In this document: positions 6,447 to 12,758 of the stretch, one piece after another
Layout: each line of letters begins with the position of its first letter
Position numbering within the stretch: position 1 is the stretch's first letter
Origin: an uncultured Lachnospiraceae bacterium
Lineage (GTDB): Bacteria > Bacillota > Clostridia > Lachnospirales > Lachnospiraceae
Assembly: GCA_902772565.1 (NCBI GenBank)
Contig: CACYBJ010000124.1
Location: 1 to 12,758, forward strand
Direction of reading: 5' to 3'
Length of the DNA stretch: 12,758 nt
Notes under the pieces: model-generated
The model's database searches: none
The model's input: only the letters and a program-made list of their open reading frames with translations
What the model was told of the DNA's origin: nothing
Made by a program: the position numbers and the translations under genes

Positions 6447-8237
6447 ATGGCTGAAAGTATGAGCGGCTTACACAGAAGCTACAGATGCGCTGAAGTAAGC
6501 AAGGCAAATATCGGTGAAAAAGTAACTATGATGGGCTGGGTAGCCAAGAGCCGTAACAAGGGCGGAATCGTCTTTACGGATCTTCGTGACCGCAGCGGCA
6601 TCCTTCAGGTAATATTCGAAGAAAAGGACTGCGGCGCAGAAAACTTTGAAAAAGCTGCATCCCTTAGAAGCGAGTTCACAATTGCAGTAACCGGCGTTAT
6701 CACGGCACGTTCCGGCGCTGCCAACGAAAACCTGGCTACAGGCGACATCGAACTCAGGGCAGAGTCCATCAGAATTCTCAGCGAGTCCGACGTTCTTCCT
6801 TTCCCTATTGAGGAGAATTCAAAGACCAAGGAAGAATTAAGACTTAAGTATCGTTATCTGGATCTTCGTCGTCCCGACATTCAGAAGAAGATCATTACAA
6901 GAAGCAAGATCACCAGTGCTGTAAGAAGCTTCCTTGACTCCGAAGGTTTCCTTGAAATCGAAACACCTATACTCGGAAAGTCAACTCCGGAAGGCGCAAG
7001 AGACTACCTTGTACCAAGCCGTGTTCATCCCGGCAAATTCTACGCTCTTCCCCAGTCACCTCAGCTTTTCAAGCAGCTTCTCATGTGCTCCGGCTACGAC
7101 CGCTACTATCAGATAGCAAAGTGCTTCAGAGATGAGGACCTTCGTGCGGACAGACAGCCTGAGTTCACACAGATCGATATGGAACTTTCTTTCGTTGATA
7201 TCGACGACGTTATCGATGTAAACGAAAGGCTTCTTCAGAAAGTATTCAAGGATGTGGCAGGCATCGACATTACCCTTCCTCTTCCGAGAATGAGCTGGCA
7301 GGAAGCCATGGACCGTTTCGGTTCGGACAAGCCTGACACACGTTTCGGAATGGAACTTGTGGATATCTCCGATGAAGTAAAGGACTGCGGATTCGGTGTA
7401 TTTGCCAACTGTGTTAAGGAGGGCGGCACCGTTCGCGGTATTAATGTAAAGGGTCAGGCAGAGATGCCCCGTAAGAAGATTGACGCCCTTACGGACATGG
7501 CCAAGGGCAGCGGCGCAAAGGGTCTTGCCTACATGGCACTCCTTCCGGACGGAACAGTTAAATCATCCTTCAGCAAGTTCCTTACAGAAGAGGAAATCGC
7601 TGCAATTTCAAAGAAGATGGCAGGCGAGCCGGGAGACCTTCTCCTTTTCGTATCCGACAAGAAGAAGCTTGTATGGAACGTTCTCGGACAGCTCAGATGC
7701 GAAATCGCAAAGCAGCTTGAACTGATCGATCCCGACCGTTATGACCTTCTCTGGGTAGTGGACTTCCCGCTTCTCGAGTGGTCAGACGAAGAAGAAAGAT
7801 ACAAGGCAACCCATCATCCGTTTACCATGCCTTACCTTGAGGACTGGGCTATGGTAGATGAGAAGCCGGGCGAAGTAAGAGCCAAGGCCTACGATATCGT
7901 AATCAACGGTTACGAAGCAGGCGGCGGTTCCGTAAGAATTCACATGGATGACGTTCAGGAAAAGATGTTTGAAGTACTGGGCATCACCAAAGAACAGGCC
8001 TACGACCGTTTCGGATTCCTTCTTGATGCTTTCAAGTACGGAGTTCCTCCTCACGCAGGTCTTGCATTTGGTCTTGACAGACTTGTAATGCTTCTTACAA
8101 AGACAGATAACATCAGAGAAGTTATTGCATTCCCGAAGGTTAAGGATGCAAGCGACCTTATGAATAACGCACCGGACTATGTGGATGATGCACAGCTTGA
8201 CGAGCTTTACATTAAGACAGAAGTTCCGGAGGAGTAG
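6447..8237 (+). CDS. aspS: aspartyl-tRNA synthetase, bacterial type
   Basis: Class IIb synthetase (596 aa, the usual bacterial length) that attaches aspartate to tRNA-Asp. An N-terminal OB-fold anticodon domain runs about 20-115 (GWVAKSRNKGG, DLRDRSG). The catalytic domain has RYLDLRRP (136-143), the flipping-loop region GARDYLVPSR (183-192), motif 2 CFRDEDLRADRQPEFTQ (226-242) and motif 3 GLAFGLDRLVM (538-548). The bacterial GAD insertion lies between about 295 and 420, and EAGGGSVRIH (490-499) is conserved. In the anticodon loop-reading region, K38 occupies the place held by Leu in discriminating E. coli AspRS and by His in non-discriminating enzymes, so specificity for tRNA-Asn cannot be judged. 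The ribosome site AGAGGT (6435-6440) is well placed. The 62-base gap after hisS contains a stem-loop but no T-box. Confidence 0.97.
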   Translation: MAESMSGLHRSYRCAEVSKANIGEKVTMMGWVAKSRNKGGIVFTDLRDRSGILQVIFEEKDCGAENFEKAASLRSEFTIAVTGVITARSGAANENLATGDIELRAESIRILSESDVLPFPIEENSKTKEELRLKYRYLDLRRPDIQKKIITRSKITSAVRSFLDSEGFLEIETPILGKSTPEGARDYLVPSRVHPGKFYALPQSPQLFKQLLMCSGYDRYYQIAKCFRDEDLRADRQPEFTQIDMELSFVDIDDVIDVNERLLQKVFKDVAGIDITLPLPRMSWQEAMDRFGSDKPDTRFGMELVDISDEVKDCGFGVFANCVKEGGTVRGINVKGQAEMPRKKIDALTDMAKGSGAKGLAYMALLPDGTVKSSFSKFLTEEEIAAISKKMAGEPGDLLLFVSDKKKLVWNVLGQLRCEIAKQLELIDPDRYDLLWVVDFPLLEWSDEEERYKATHHPFTMPYLEDWAMVDEKPGEVRAKAYDIVINGYEAGGGSVRIHMDDVQEKMFEVLGITKEQAYDRFGFLLDAFKYGVPPHAGLAFGLDRLVMLLTKTDNIREVIAFPKVKDASDLMNNAPDYVDDAQLDELYIKTEVPEE

Positions 8238-8264
8238 AACTTAGGAGTTGTCGCAAACAACAGT

Positions 8265-8324
8265 ATGAAAAAACTTTACGGCGGCAGTAAGGCAGATGTA
8301 CTGCGCCATTGGAGGAAAACATGA
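8265..8324 (+). CDS. possible 19-codon mini-ORF overlapping the galM start
   Basis: An ATG at 8265 opens a 19-residue basic frame (MKKLYGGSKADVLRHWRKT) whose TGA at 8322-8324 overlaps the galM ATG at 8321 in the ATGA arrangement typical of coupled genes. The galM ribosome site lies inside it. Its own ribosome site is poor: the nearest AGGAG (8243-8247) is 17 bases from the ATG. It could be a leader or coupling ORF, or chance. Confidence 0.25.
   Translation: MKKLYGGSKADVLRHWRKT
8280..8307 (+). promoter_or_regulatory. stem-loop just upstream of the galM ribosome site
   Basis: GCAGTA (8284-8289) pairs with TACTGC (8299-8304), and a flanking GGC/GCC extends the stem with one bulge. It ends four bases before the GGAGG at 8311-8315. 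Because it abuts but does not cover the ribosome site, it may tune galM translation or may be a processing end. Confidence 0.35.
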
Positions 8325-9415
8325 GCATAAGAAAAGAGAATTTCGGTAAGACCGAAGACGGAAGCAAGGTCACTCTTTATACCATGACCAATAAAAACGG
8401 CATGTCCGTATCCATTTCCGATTTCGGAGCAACCGTAGTTAAATTATTTGTTCCCGACAGAGACGGAAACCTTGACGATGTGGTTCTGGGATTTCCTTCG
8501 GTAAAGGGCTATCTTGACACCACCGACAACTTCGGCGGAACCATCGGCCGTGTGTGCAACCGTGTTAACGGTGCCAAAACGGTAATTGACGGCAAGGAAG
8601 TAATACTTGAGGACAACGACGGAAACAAGACTCTTCATTCCGGCAACAAGTCCTATAACAAAATGTTTTTTGAGGCTGCGGCATATGCCGAAGAAGATTG
8701 CGAAAGCATTGAGTTTTCAAGACTTTCTCCGGACGGAGAGCAGGGATGGCCGGGAAACCTGGATGTAAGCGTAACCTATACCCTTACAGACAATAATGAG
8801 CTTATTATCGAGTACTATGCGGTTTCCGACAAGGCTACCGCCATCAACCTGACCAACCACAGCTATTTCAATCTTAACGGACACGGATCCGGTGACTGCC
8901 TTGACCATAAGATTTGGATCAATGCTAAAGAGTTTACCCCGGCAGGCCCCAACAATGTGCCTGAAGGACTCATTCTTCCTGTTAAGGGAACACCTATGGA
9001 TTTCACCGAAGAGAGGGAAATCGGCTACTATATCCGTCCTTTCTGCGAGAAGAAGGACTTTAGCGACTGCGACTACGAGTATATCGAAAAGCAGCACGGA
9101 TACGACCACAACTACGTTCTTGATACCGACATCAAGGACGATGAAGTTGAGCTGGTTGCCACATGCGTAAGCGAAAAGACCGGCAGAAAGCTGGAAGTGT
9201 TTACGGATCTTCCGGGAATGCATCTTTACACAGGCAACTGGGTTGAGCCCAAGAATCCTGTTAAGGATGATGCCAAGTACGACTACTGGCAGGGCGTATG
9301 CTTTGAAACACAGCATTTCCCCAATGCCTGCAACGTTCCGACCTTCCCGAAGTCGGTTTATGCGGCGGGAGAACCGTTTGATTCTGTAACAATATTCAAG
9401 TTCTCTGTTGTATAG
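8321..9415 (+). CDS. galM: aldose 1-epimerase (mutarotase)
   Basis: Cytoplasmic galactose mutarotase family enzyme (364 aa) that interconverts alpha and beta anomers of aldoses such as galactose and glucose, feeding the Leloir and related sugar pathways. Family landmarks are GRVCNRVNGA (76-85) with substrate-contacting R81, LHSG (105-108) with H106, TNHSYFNLNG (178-187) with catalytic acid H180, GYDHNYVL (260-267) with D262, and CFETQHFPNA (327-336) with catalytic base E329. The ATG at 8321 is preferred over a TTG at 8309 because GGAGG at 8311-8315 precedes it by five bases. There is no signal peptide. It follows aspS by 83 bases and might be read from the upstream operon, since no convincing promoter is visible in that gap. 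No other sugar-utilisation gene is in the window, so its pathway link is unknown. Confidence 0.95.
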   Translation: MSIRKENFGKTEDGSKVTLYTMTNKNGMSVSISDFGATVVKLFVPDRDGNLDDVVLGFPSVKGYLDTTDNFGGTIGRVCNRVNGAKTVIDGKEVILEDNDGNKTLHSGNKSYNKMFFEAAAYAEEDCESIEFSRLSPDGEQGWPGNLDVSVTYTLTDNNELIIEYYAVSDKATAINLTNHSYFNLNGHGSGDCLDHKIWINAKEFTPAGPNNVPEGLILPVKGTPMDFTEEREIGYYIRPFCEKKDFSDCDYEYIEKQHGYDHNYVLDTDIKDDEVELVATCVSEKTGRKLEVFTDLPGMHLYTGNWVEPKNPVKDDAKYDYWQGVCFETQHFPNACNVPTFPKSVYAAGEPFDSVTIFKFSVV

Positions 9416-9417
9416 AA

Positions 9418-9490
9418 CCTGCATTTTTAATTGCGGATTACATGGCAAAAGCAGGCTTTATTCGGTTATGCACATTAAAATAGGCCTGCT
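9418..9490 (+). terminator. alternative stem-loops in the galM 3' flank, possible weak terminator
   Basis: CCTGC (9418-9422) can pair with GCAGG (9451-9455), with an inner TTGC/GCAA stem (9431-9434 with 9445-9448), followed by CTTTATT. Alternatively AGCAGGC (9450-9456) can pair with GCCTGCT (9484-9490). The two folds share the middle strand and exclude each other. Neither ends in a proper T run, so termination here is uncertain although a transcription unit boundary is expected. Confidence 0.35.
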
Positions 9491-9528
9491 ATGTCTCACA
9501 TAAATTTATATACCAAGGGGTTTGTTTG

Positions 9529-9537
9529 TGGTATTAT
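9529..9537 (+). promoter_or_regulatory. extended -10 promoter of the zinc-ribbon gene
   Basis: TGG TATTAT (TATTAT at 9532-9537, preceded by the TGn extension at 9529-9531) is a good extended -10 for the housekeeping sigma factor. No good -35 lies 16-18 bases upstream, which is tolerated by extended -10 promoters. Initiation would fall near 9544, giving a leader of about 70 bases. Confidence 0.5.
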
Positions 9538-9551
9538 GGTTTTAGTGAGTT

Positions 9552-9599
9552 AAAGGAAATATTCGCTTTTCCTTTGATAATACATTCGCCTTAGGGGCG
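9552..9599 (+). promoter_or_regulatory. structured leader of the zinc-ribbon gene
   Basis: AAAGGAAA (9552-9559) pairs exactly with TTTCCTTT (9568-9575) across an 8-base loop, and CGCC (9587-9590) pairs with GGCG (9596-9599). Both lie between the predicted start point and the ribosome site AAGAAGGA (9603-9610). The first stem sits at the very 5' end of the predicted mRNA, where it would protect against 5' decay. No known riboswitch is recognised. Confidence 0.4.
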
Positions 9600-9614
9600 G
9601 GAAAGAAGGATATT

Positions 9615-10019
9615 ATGTCATTTTGGGATGATGCTAAAAAGAAGGCTGCGGAACTTACAAACAAAGCTTCGGATTCAGCAGCAAACTTAAGAGAAAGAAC
9701 AAAAGTAAGCTCTGAGATTTCCGGCACAAAGAAGGAAATCCAGGAACTCTATCTTCAGCTTGGTCATGCTTATTATGACAAGTACAAAGATGATCCTACA
9801 GCAGAGCAGGCAGGCGTTGTAAAGTGCATTACAGACGCAGAAGCCAAGATTGTAGACCTTAATGCAAAGCTTGACCAGCTTAAGGGCAATGTTACATGTC
9901 CGAGCTGCGGTGCAAAGGTTTCCACCAATGCAAGCTTCTGTCCAAGCTGCGGCGGAAAGCTTCCTGAGTTTGTAACAGAGGAAGTTGTTTCCGAGGATAC
10001 CGAGGATACTGAGGAGTAA
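9615..10019 (+). CDS. small coiled-coil zinc-ribbon protein of unknown function
   Basis: A 134-residue protein. Residues 1-90 are charged and helical with coiled-coil-like heptads (about 10-50 and 72-90), starting with MSFWDDAKKKAAELTNKAS, a common start of Firmicute coiled-coil/zinc-ribbon proteins. A zinc ribbon follows: C95-x2-C98 and C109-x2-C112 in CPSCG...FCPSCG, both knuckles complete. The tail (118-134) is strongly acidic. There is no signal peptide or membrane helix, so it should be cytoplasmic. Such proteins are usually annotated only as zinc-ribbon domain proteins; partner binding through the coiled coil is an inference. The ATG at 9615 follows AAGAAGGA. It is flanked by its own promoter-like element and a strong terminator, so it is probably a monocistronic unit. 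Confidence 0.88.
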   Translation: MSFWDDAKKKAAELTNKASDSAANLRERTKVSSEISGTKKEIQELYLQLGHAYYDKYKDDPTAEQAGVVKCITDAEAKIVDLNAKLDQLKGNVTCPSCGAKVSTNASFCPSCGGKLPEFVTEEVVSEDTEDTEE

Positions 10020-10062
10020 TCTCCGGGGAGAATCCTTACTAAAACCGATTAAAAAGTGAACG

Positions 10063-10093
10063 AAAGCTCCGGCGATGTCCGGAGCTTTTTCTT
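10063..10093 (+). terminator. intrinsic terminator of the zinc-ribbon gene
   Basis: AAAGCTCCGG (10063-10072) pairs perfectly with CCGGAGCTTT (10079-10088) around loop CGATGT, followed by T-rich TTCTT. This is a canonical Rho-independent terminator 44 bases after the stop codon at 10019. The stem begins with As opposite the Us, so it may also work on the opposite strand. Confidence 0.93.
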
Positions 10094-10154
10094 GTCCGTA
10101 ACCCCGCATTTTACGGCAGATTCTTAAGTTCCGGCACCGTTTTATGAGCATTGA

Positions 10155-10181
10155 TTAAGAAAAGTTTAAGATTGTCTTAAG
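10155..10181 (+). promoter_or_regulatory. three TTAAG boxes at 11-base intervals, candidate regulator site
   Basis: TTAAG occurs at 10155-10159, 10166-10170 and 10177-10181, exactly 11 bases apart; the first two are followed by A. The array ends four bases before the -35 hexamer at 10186. Direct repeats phased at about one helical turn immediately upstream of -35 are the layout of OmpR/PhoB-family response-regulator sites (for example PhoP boxes in Bacillus). A further CTTAAG is at 10123-10128. No regulator gene is in the window. Confidence 0.45.
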
Positions 10182-10185
10182 CCTG

Positions 10186-10214
10186 TTTACAAAGCATCTG
10201 CCGGCGTTTATTAT
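10186..10214 (+). promoter_or_regulatory. sigma-A-type promoter of the ABC exporter operon
   Basis: TTTACA (10186-10191) and TATTAT (10209-10214) are separated by exactly 17 bases, each close to the TTGACA/TATAAT consensus. Transcription would start near 10221, leaving a leader of about 95 bases before the ATPase start codon. The 296-base gap between genes (10020-10315) therefore holds the terminator of the previous gene, the boxed region, this promoter and the leader. Confidence 0.7.
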
Positions 10215-10223
10215 GGCGTCAGA

Positions 10224-10295
10224 GAGCAGGAAATGCTCAGGAATAAAAAGCTTTGCACCGCGGTGTTATGAAGAAAAAAGTGTAGCGCCGCAGTG
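10224..10295 (+). promoter_or_regulatory. leader with a small hairpin and duplicated GC-rich boxes
   Basis: GAGCA (10224-10228) pairs with TGCTC (10234-10238) at the predicted mRNA 5' end. Further on, GCACCGCGGTG (10255-10265) and GCGCCGCAGTG (10285-10295) form a direct repeat with two differences, 30 bases apart; the first contains the perfect palindrome CACCGCGGTG. This looks like a repressor operator pair, or two alternating RNA pairing strands, but no regulator is identified. Confidence 0.35.
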
Positions 10296-10315
10296 AGAAT
10301 AATAGGAGGGTAAAC

Positions 10316-11230
10316 ATGATCAAGGTAACCAATGCATCAAAGCATTTCGGTGACTTCGCTGCGTTAAGCAACATGAATACTGAAATCCCCGAGGGATGTA
10401 TTTACGGACTCATCGGCAGCAACGGTGCCGGAAAATCCACCTTCCTCAGAATGGTAACAGGTATCTATCAGTCTGAGGGCGGCGAAATCTTAATAGACGG
10501 AGAACCCGTCTGGAACAATCCGGATGTAAAGCAGAAAATGGTATTCGTACCGGATGACCTTTACTTTCTTCCGGGTTCCAACATGTATCGAATGAGGGAT
10601 ATGTACAAAAGATACTATCCGTCCTTTGATGAGCAGTGCTTCAGGGAACTGACGGAAAAATTCCAGCTTAATCCCAAGGCGCCCATCTCCACATTTTCCA
10701 AAGGTATGAAGAGACAGGCATCCACCATCCTTGCCCTTTCCTGCCATCCTCAGTACCTTTTCTTTGATGAGACCTTCGACGGTCTGGATCCCGTAATCAG
10801 AAATCAGGTTAAACAGGAAATCATCAAAGATGCGAAAGAAAGAAAAACAACTATCGTAATCACCAGCCATTCTCTTAAGGAACTCGAGGACGTATGCGAT
10901 CAGTTGACCCTCCTTCACAAGGGCGGAATCATTTTCGGAAGCGACGTTGCCAACCTTAAGACTTCCATGTTTAAGGTGCAGGTGGCATTTGCCGGAGAAT
11001 TCGATGAAAGCCTGTTTAACGGAATTGAAATCGTAAACTTCAGCAAGAAGGGCCATGTGGCCAACATTATCATAAGAGGAGAAAAGGAAGATGTAATCCC
11101 TATGATAAACGACCACAATCCGCTGCTTCTTGATATATTCCCTCTTTCCCTTGAGGAAGTATTCGTTTATGAGATGGAGGCTCTCGGTTATGCCTTCGGA
11201 AATGTACTTGATCAGGAGGACGGAAAATGA
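10316..11230 (+). CDS. ABC transporter ATP-binding protein (BcrA/YtrB-like exporter type)
   Basis: A 304-residue ATPase subunit that powers the permease encoded next. Walker A is GSNGAGKST (34-42), the signature is FSKGMKRQ (127-134) rather than LSGGQ, Walker B is YLFFDE (147-152), the D-loop is GLDP (156-159) and the switch histidine is H185 in ITSHS. The Q-loop position reads FVPDD (77-81), with Asp instead of Gln, as in other members of the YtrB/BcrA branch where Glu is common. About 90 residues after the nucleotide-binding core form a C-terminal extension of unknown role. AGGAGGG (10304-10310) precedes the ATG by five bases. Exporters of this type handle peptides, antibiotics or lipids, or act in cell-envelope stress; the substrate cannot be read from sequence. 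The stop overlaps the permease start in ATGA. Confidence 0.93.
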   Translation: MIKVTNASKHFGDFAALSNMNTEIPEGCIYGLIGSNGAGKSTFLRMVTGIYQSEGGEILIDGEPVWNNPDVKQKMVFVPDDLYFLPGSNMYRMRDMYKRYYPSFDEQCFRELTEKFQLNPKAPISTFSKGMKRQASTILALSCHPQYLFFDETFDGLDPVIRNQVKQEIIKDAKERKTTIVITSHSLKELEDVCDQLTLLHKGGIIFGSDVANLKTSMFKVQVAFAGEFDESLFNGIEIVNFSKKGHVANIIIRGEKEDVIPMINDHNPLLLDIFPLSLEEVFVYEMEALGYAFGNVLDQEDGK

Positions 11231-12758
11231 AATGGTTTAGCTCACGTTTGTTCAAGGAATCGGCAAGAACCACAAGAATCCTGAACATTCTTTATACTAT
11301 TATTGCTGTTATTGCCGCAGTATCCGGCCCTGCATACAGAATGTATTTACACAGAATGGGTTACGAACTTGAAGGAACCCTTCTCAGACCGGACTACTTT
11401 ATCAGTTTACTTTTCTGGGTAGTGATCATCTTTAACGTAGCAGAGATCATGAGGCTCTTCAGTTACCACTTTTCCAGAAAAGCATCGGATTTCTACCATG
11501 CACTGCCTTTTACAAGACAATGCTTTGTAGTTACCAACGTTACGCTTATTCTTTTGAGAGATGCCCTGGCAATCGGTCTGGCTCTGATTTTTAAGGTTGC
11601 ATTCCTTAAATTTGACGGAACCTCCGTATTTCCGATGGCATTTCCGCTGGTGGCATTTATTTATCTGATGGTAGTATCCCTTATGGTTATTTCGGCCATG
11701 CTGGTTGCCATCAGCCTTTCCGGAACTCTGGTTTTTGCCATTGTACTGGGATTTTTGGTGCTTCTGCTTCCGAGATTTGTTTACATGATCACGCTTTTCT
11801 TTATCGGAGACATGAGCGGCGTAATGTCAACAGGATTCATTCCGTATTTTTCCGAAAGATATAATATTATCTTCCATTACATGTTGAACTTCGGTAGAGG
11901 CACGATTAACGTATACGAAGGATATAACGCAGCCGGCATACTGGTATCTCTTGGTGTGGCGTTACTCACGGGAATCGCTGCGATGGTTCTTTTTATAAGA
12001 AGAAAGTCGGAATATGCCGAGAGTGCGGTACCCGGTGCCAAGACAGACCTTATGATGCACATTCTGGTAACTCTGGTGACTGCACTTCCGATGATCGGCT
12101 TTGGTATCACATCAAGCGAGACTGATGTGGTTGTGGCGCTCTGCATTTTATCTTTAATATTCTTTACGGTATACGGATTATACAGAAGAAAGGGTGTTAA
12201 GGGATTCTTTAAAACTCTTCCGAGACTTCTTGCGGTGGCTGTCATCTGCCTTATCTATGCAGGCTTTATTGCAGGTGTTTCGTATTCGGTAAAGAATGTG
12301 GAGATCAAAGCAGAGAATGTAAAAGCCGTTCAGATATATTACGACGACGACGGCAATACGTATGTTGATGACACAAGTGTTTACGAAAGTTATACCGGTG
12401 TAGCCCACCATGATGTGGAATACACTGACGAAGAAATAATTAAGCTGTGCGTGAAGGGCTATAACAGAAGGGCAGACAGTACAAACAATATGTCCGACAG
12501 ATACCATTACAGCACTGCTTATACCGTAAGGTTCATCATGGACGACGGAAAAGAGTATATCAGGGTAATAACCCTTGCCGAGGATCCGTCAAACAGAACA
12601 GGCGCGGATACGGACGAAGTTACCCGACTTAACGAACTTGTACTTAAGGATAAGGAAAGAATCAGATTTGATTCATCCCTTCCGGAGAACGAGCTGTATT
12701 CATCAATCTTTGAAAGCGATGAAAGAAATCAAAGGATAGTGGAAATCTTTGAAAATGA
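11227..12758 (+). CDS. ABC transporter permease with C-terminal soluble domain (partial, 3' end outside window)
   Basis: The frame opened by the ATG at 11227 (overlapping the ATPase stop in ATGA) stays open for 510 codons to the window end, so the C-terminus is missing. Hydrophobic segments lie at about residues 19-35, 59-77, 100-122, 138-160, 162-193, 237-257, 277-295, 300-318 and 332-352, giving roughly nine membrane helices. The cytoplasmic motif FYHALPFTR (89-97) is typical of permeases in clostridial YtrC/ABC-2-like exporters. From residue 355 onward the protein is soluble and acidic, with two runs of beta-strand-like sequence (359-400, 430-450) and no further helix seen, so an extracytoplasmic sensing or substrate domain is likely. 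The ninth helix directly precedes it. It works with the upstream ATPase; substrate unknown. Confidence 0.85.
   Translation, partial: MKWFSSRLFKESARTTRILNILYTIIAVIAAVSGPAYRMYLHRMGYELEGTLLRPDYFISLLFWVVIIFNVAEIMRLFSYHFSRKASDFYHALPFTRQCFVVTNVTLILLRDALAIGLALIFKVAFLKFDGTSVFPMAFPLVAFIYLMVVSLMVISAMLVAISLSGTLVFAIVLGFLVLLLPRFVYMITLFFIGDMSGVMSTGFIPYFSERYNIIFHYMLNFGRGTINVYEGYNAAGILVSLGVALLTGIAAMVLFIRRKSEYAESAVPGAKTDLMMHILVTLVTALPMIGFGITSSETDVVVALCILSLIFFTVYGLYRRKGVKGFFKTLPRLLAVAVICLIYAGFIAGVSYSVKNVEIKAENVKAVQIYYDDDGNTYVDDTSVYESYTGVAHHDVEYTDEEIIKLCVKGYNRRADSTNNMSDRYHYSTAYTVRFIMDDGKEYIRVITLAEDPSNRTGADTDEVTRLNELVLKDKERIRFDSSLPENELYSSIFESDERNQRIVEIFEN

Noticed and set aside
3482..8258. Shared 11-mer TTGTCGCAAAC in two gaps (3482-3492 and 8248-8258)
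   Set aside because: A single 11-base match between gaps is expected by chance at a noticeable rate, and the flanks do not align.
8309..8320. Upstream TTG start for galM
   Set aside because: It overlaps the GGAGG that serves the ATG at 8321, and the four added residues are not part of the family.
8717..9448. 243-codon minus-strand open frame opposite galM
   Set aside because: Opposite a complete mutarotase with all catalytic residues; the translation has no recognisable motif and no start signal.
10114..10203. Inverted repeat CGGCAGAT (10114-10121) and ATCTGCCG (10196-10203)
   Set aside because: The arms are 74 bases apart and the second lies inside the promoter spacer; more likely coincidence than a stem.
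1..12758. CRISPR, transposon, phage, tRNA or defence genes
   Set aside because: No repeat array, transposase, integrase, tRNA-like cloverleaf or nuclease/toxin-antitoxin motif was seen; the genes are chromosomal housekeeping and transport functions.

Overview
This window looks like a chromosomal segment from a Clostridia bacterium, most likely of the family Lachnospiraceae (Butyrivibrio/Lachnospira-like). This rests on the gene order Rel - MBL hydrolase - small protein - HemZ - HisRS - AspRS, the strong AGGAGG-type ribosome sites, the codon habits (CTT, AAG, GAA, -ggc) and moderate GC content. The family assignment is recognition, not a database result. All genes are on the + strand. No tRNA, rRNA, CRISPR array, transposase, integrase or phage gene is visible.

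Positions 1-8237 form a tightly packed housekeeping cluster. A bifunctional (p)ppGpp synthetase/hydrolase (73-2361) overlaps by one base an MBL-fold metal hydrolase (2361-3053). A spacer with three consecutive perfect or near-perfect hairpins follows (3085-3164). Next come an 88-residue protein resembling an isolated piece of fatty-acid-kinase FakA/DAK-type proteins (3191-3457), a radical-SAM HemZ-type protein with a TTG start (3518-5059), histidyl-tRNA synthetase (5074-6384) and aspartyl-tRNA synthetase (6447-8237). The shared theme is amino-acid supply and translation status: two enzymes charge tRNAs, and Rel converts the uncharged-tRNA signal into (p)ppGpp. No T-box leader precedes the synthetases, so they probably rely on an upstream operon promoter.

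Positions 8238-9500 hold an aldose 1-epimerase (8321-9415). Immediately upstream is a 19-codon mini-ORF whose stop overlaps the galM start codon. The 3' flank of galM contains alternative stem-loops.

Positions 9500-10093 hold a monocistronic unit: an extended -10 promoter, a structured leader, a small coiled-coil plus zinc-ribbon protein (9615-10019) and a textbook intrinsic terminator (10063-10093).

Positions 10100-12758 hold an ABC exporter operon. Its sigma-A-type promoter (TTTACA, 17 bp, TATTAT) is directly preceded by three TTAAG boxes at exactly 11-base intervals, a layout typical of OmpR/PhoB-family response-regulator sites. The leader contains two near-identical GC-rich boxes 30 bases apart. 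The ATPase (10316-11230) overlaps by 4 nt a multi-pass permease with a large C-terminal soluble domain (11227 to beyond the window end).

I found no convincing new multi-gene system. The best leads are the stand-alone FakA-like protein with an altered putative metal site, the three-hairpin spacer next to it, the archaeal/eukaryotic-like HisRS subtype, and the 11-bp-phased promoter boxes of the ABC operon.
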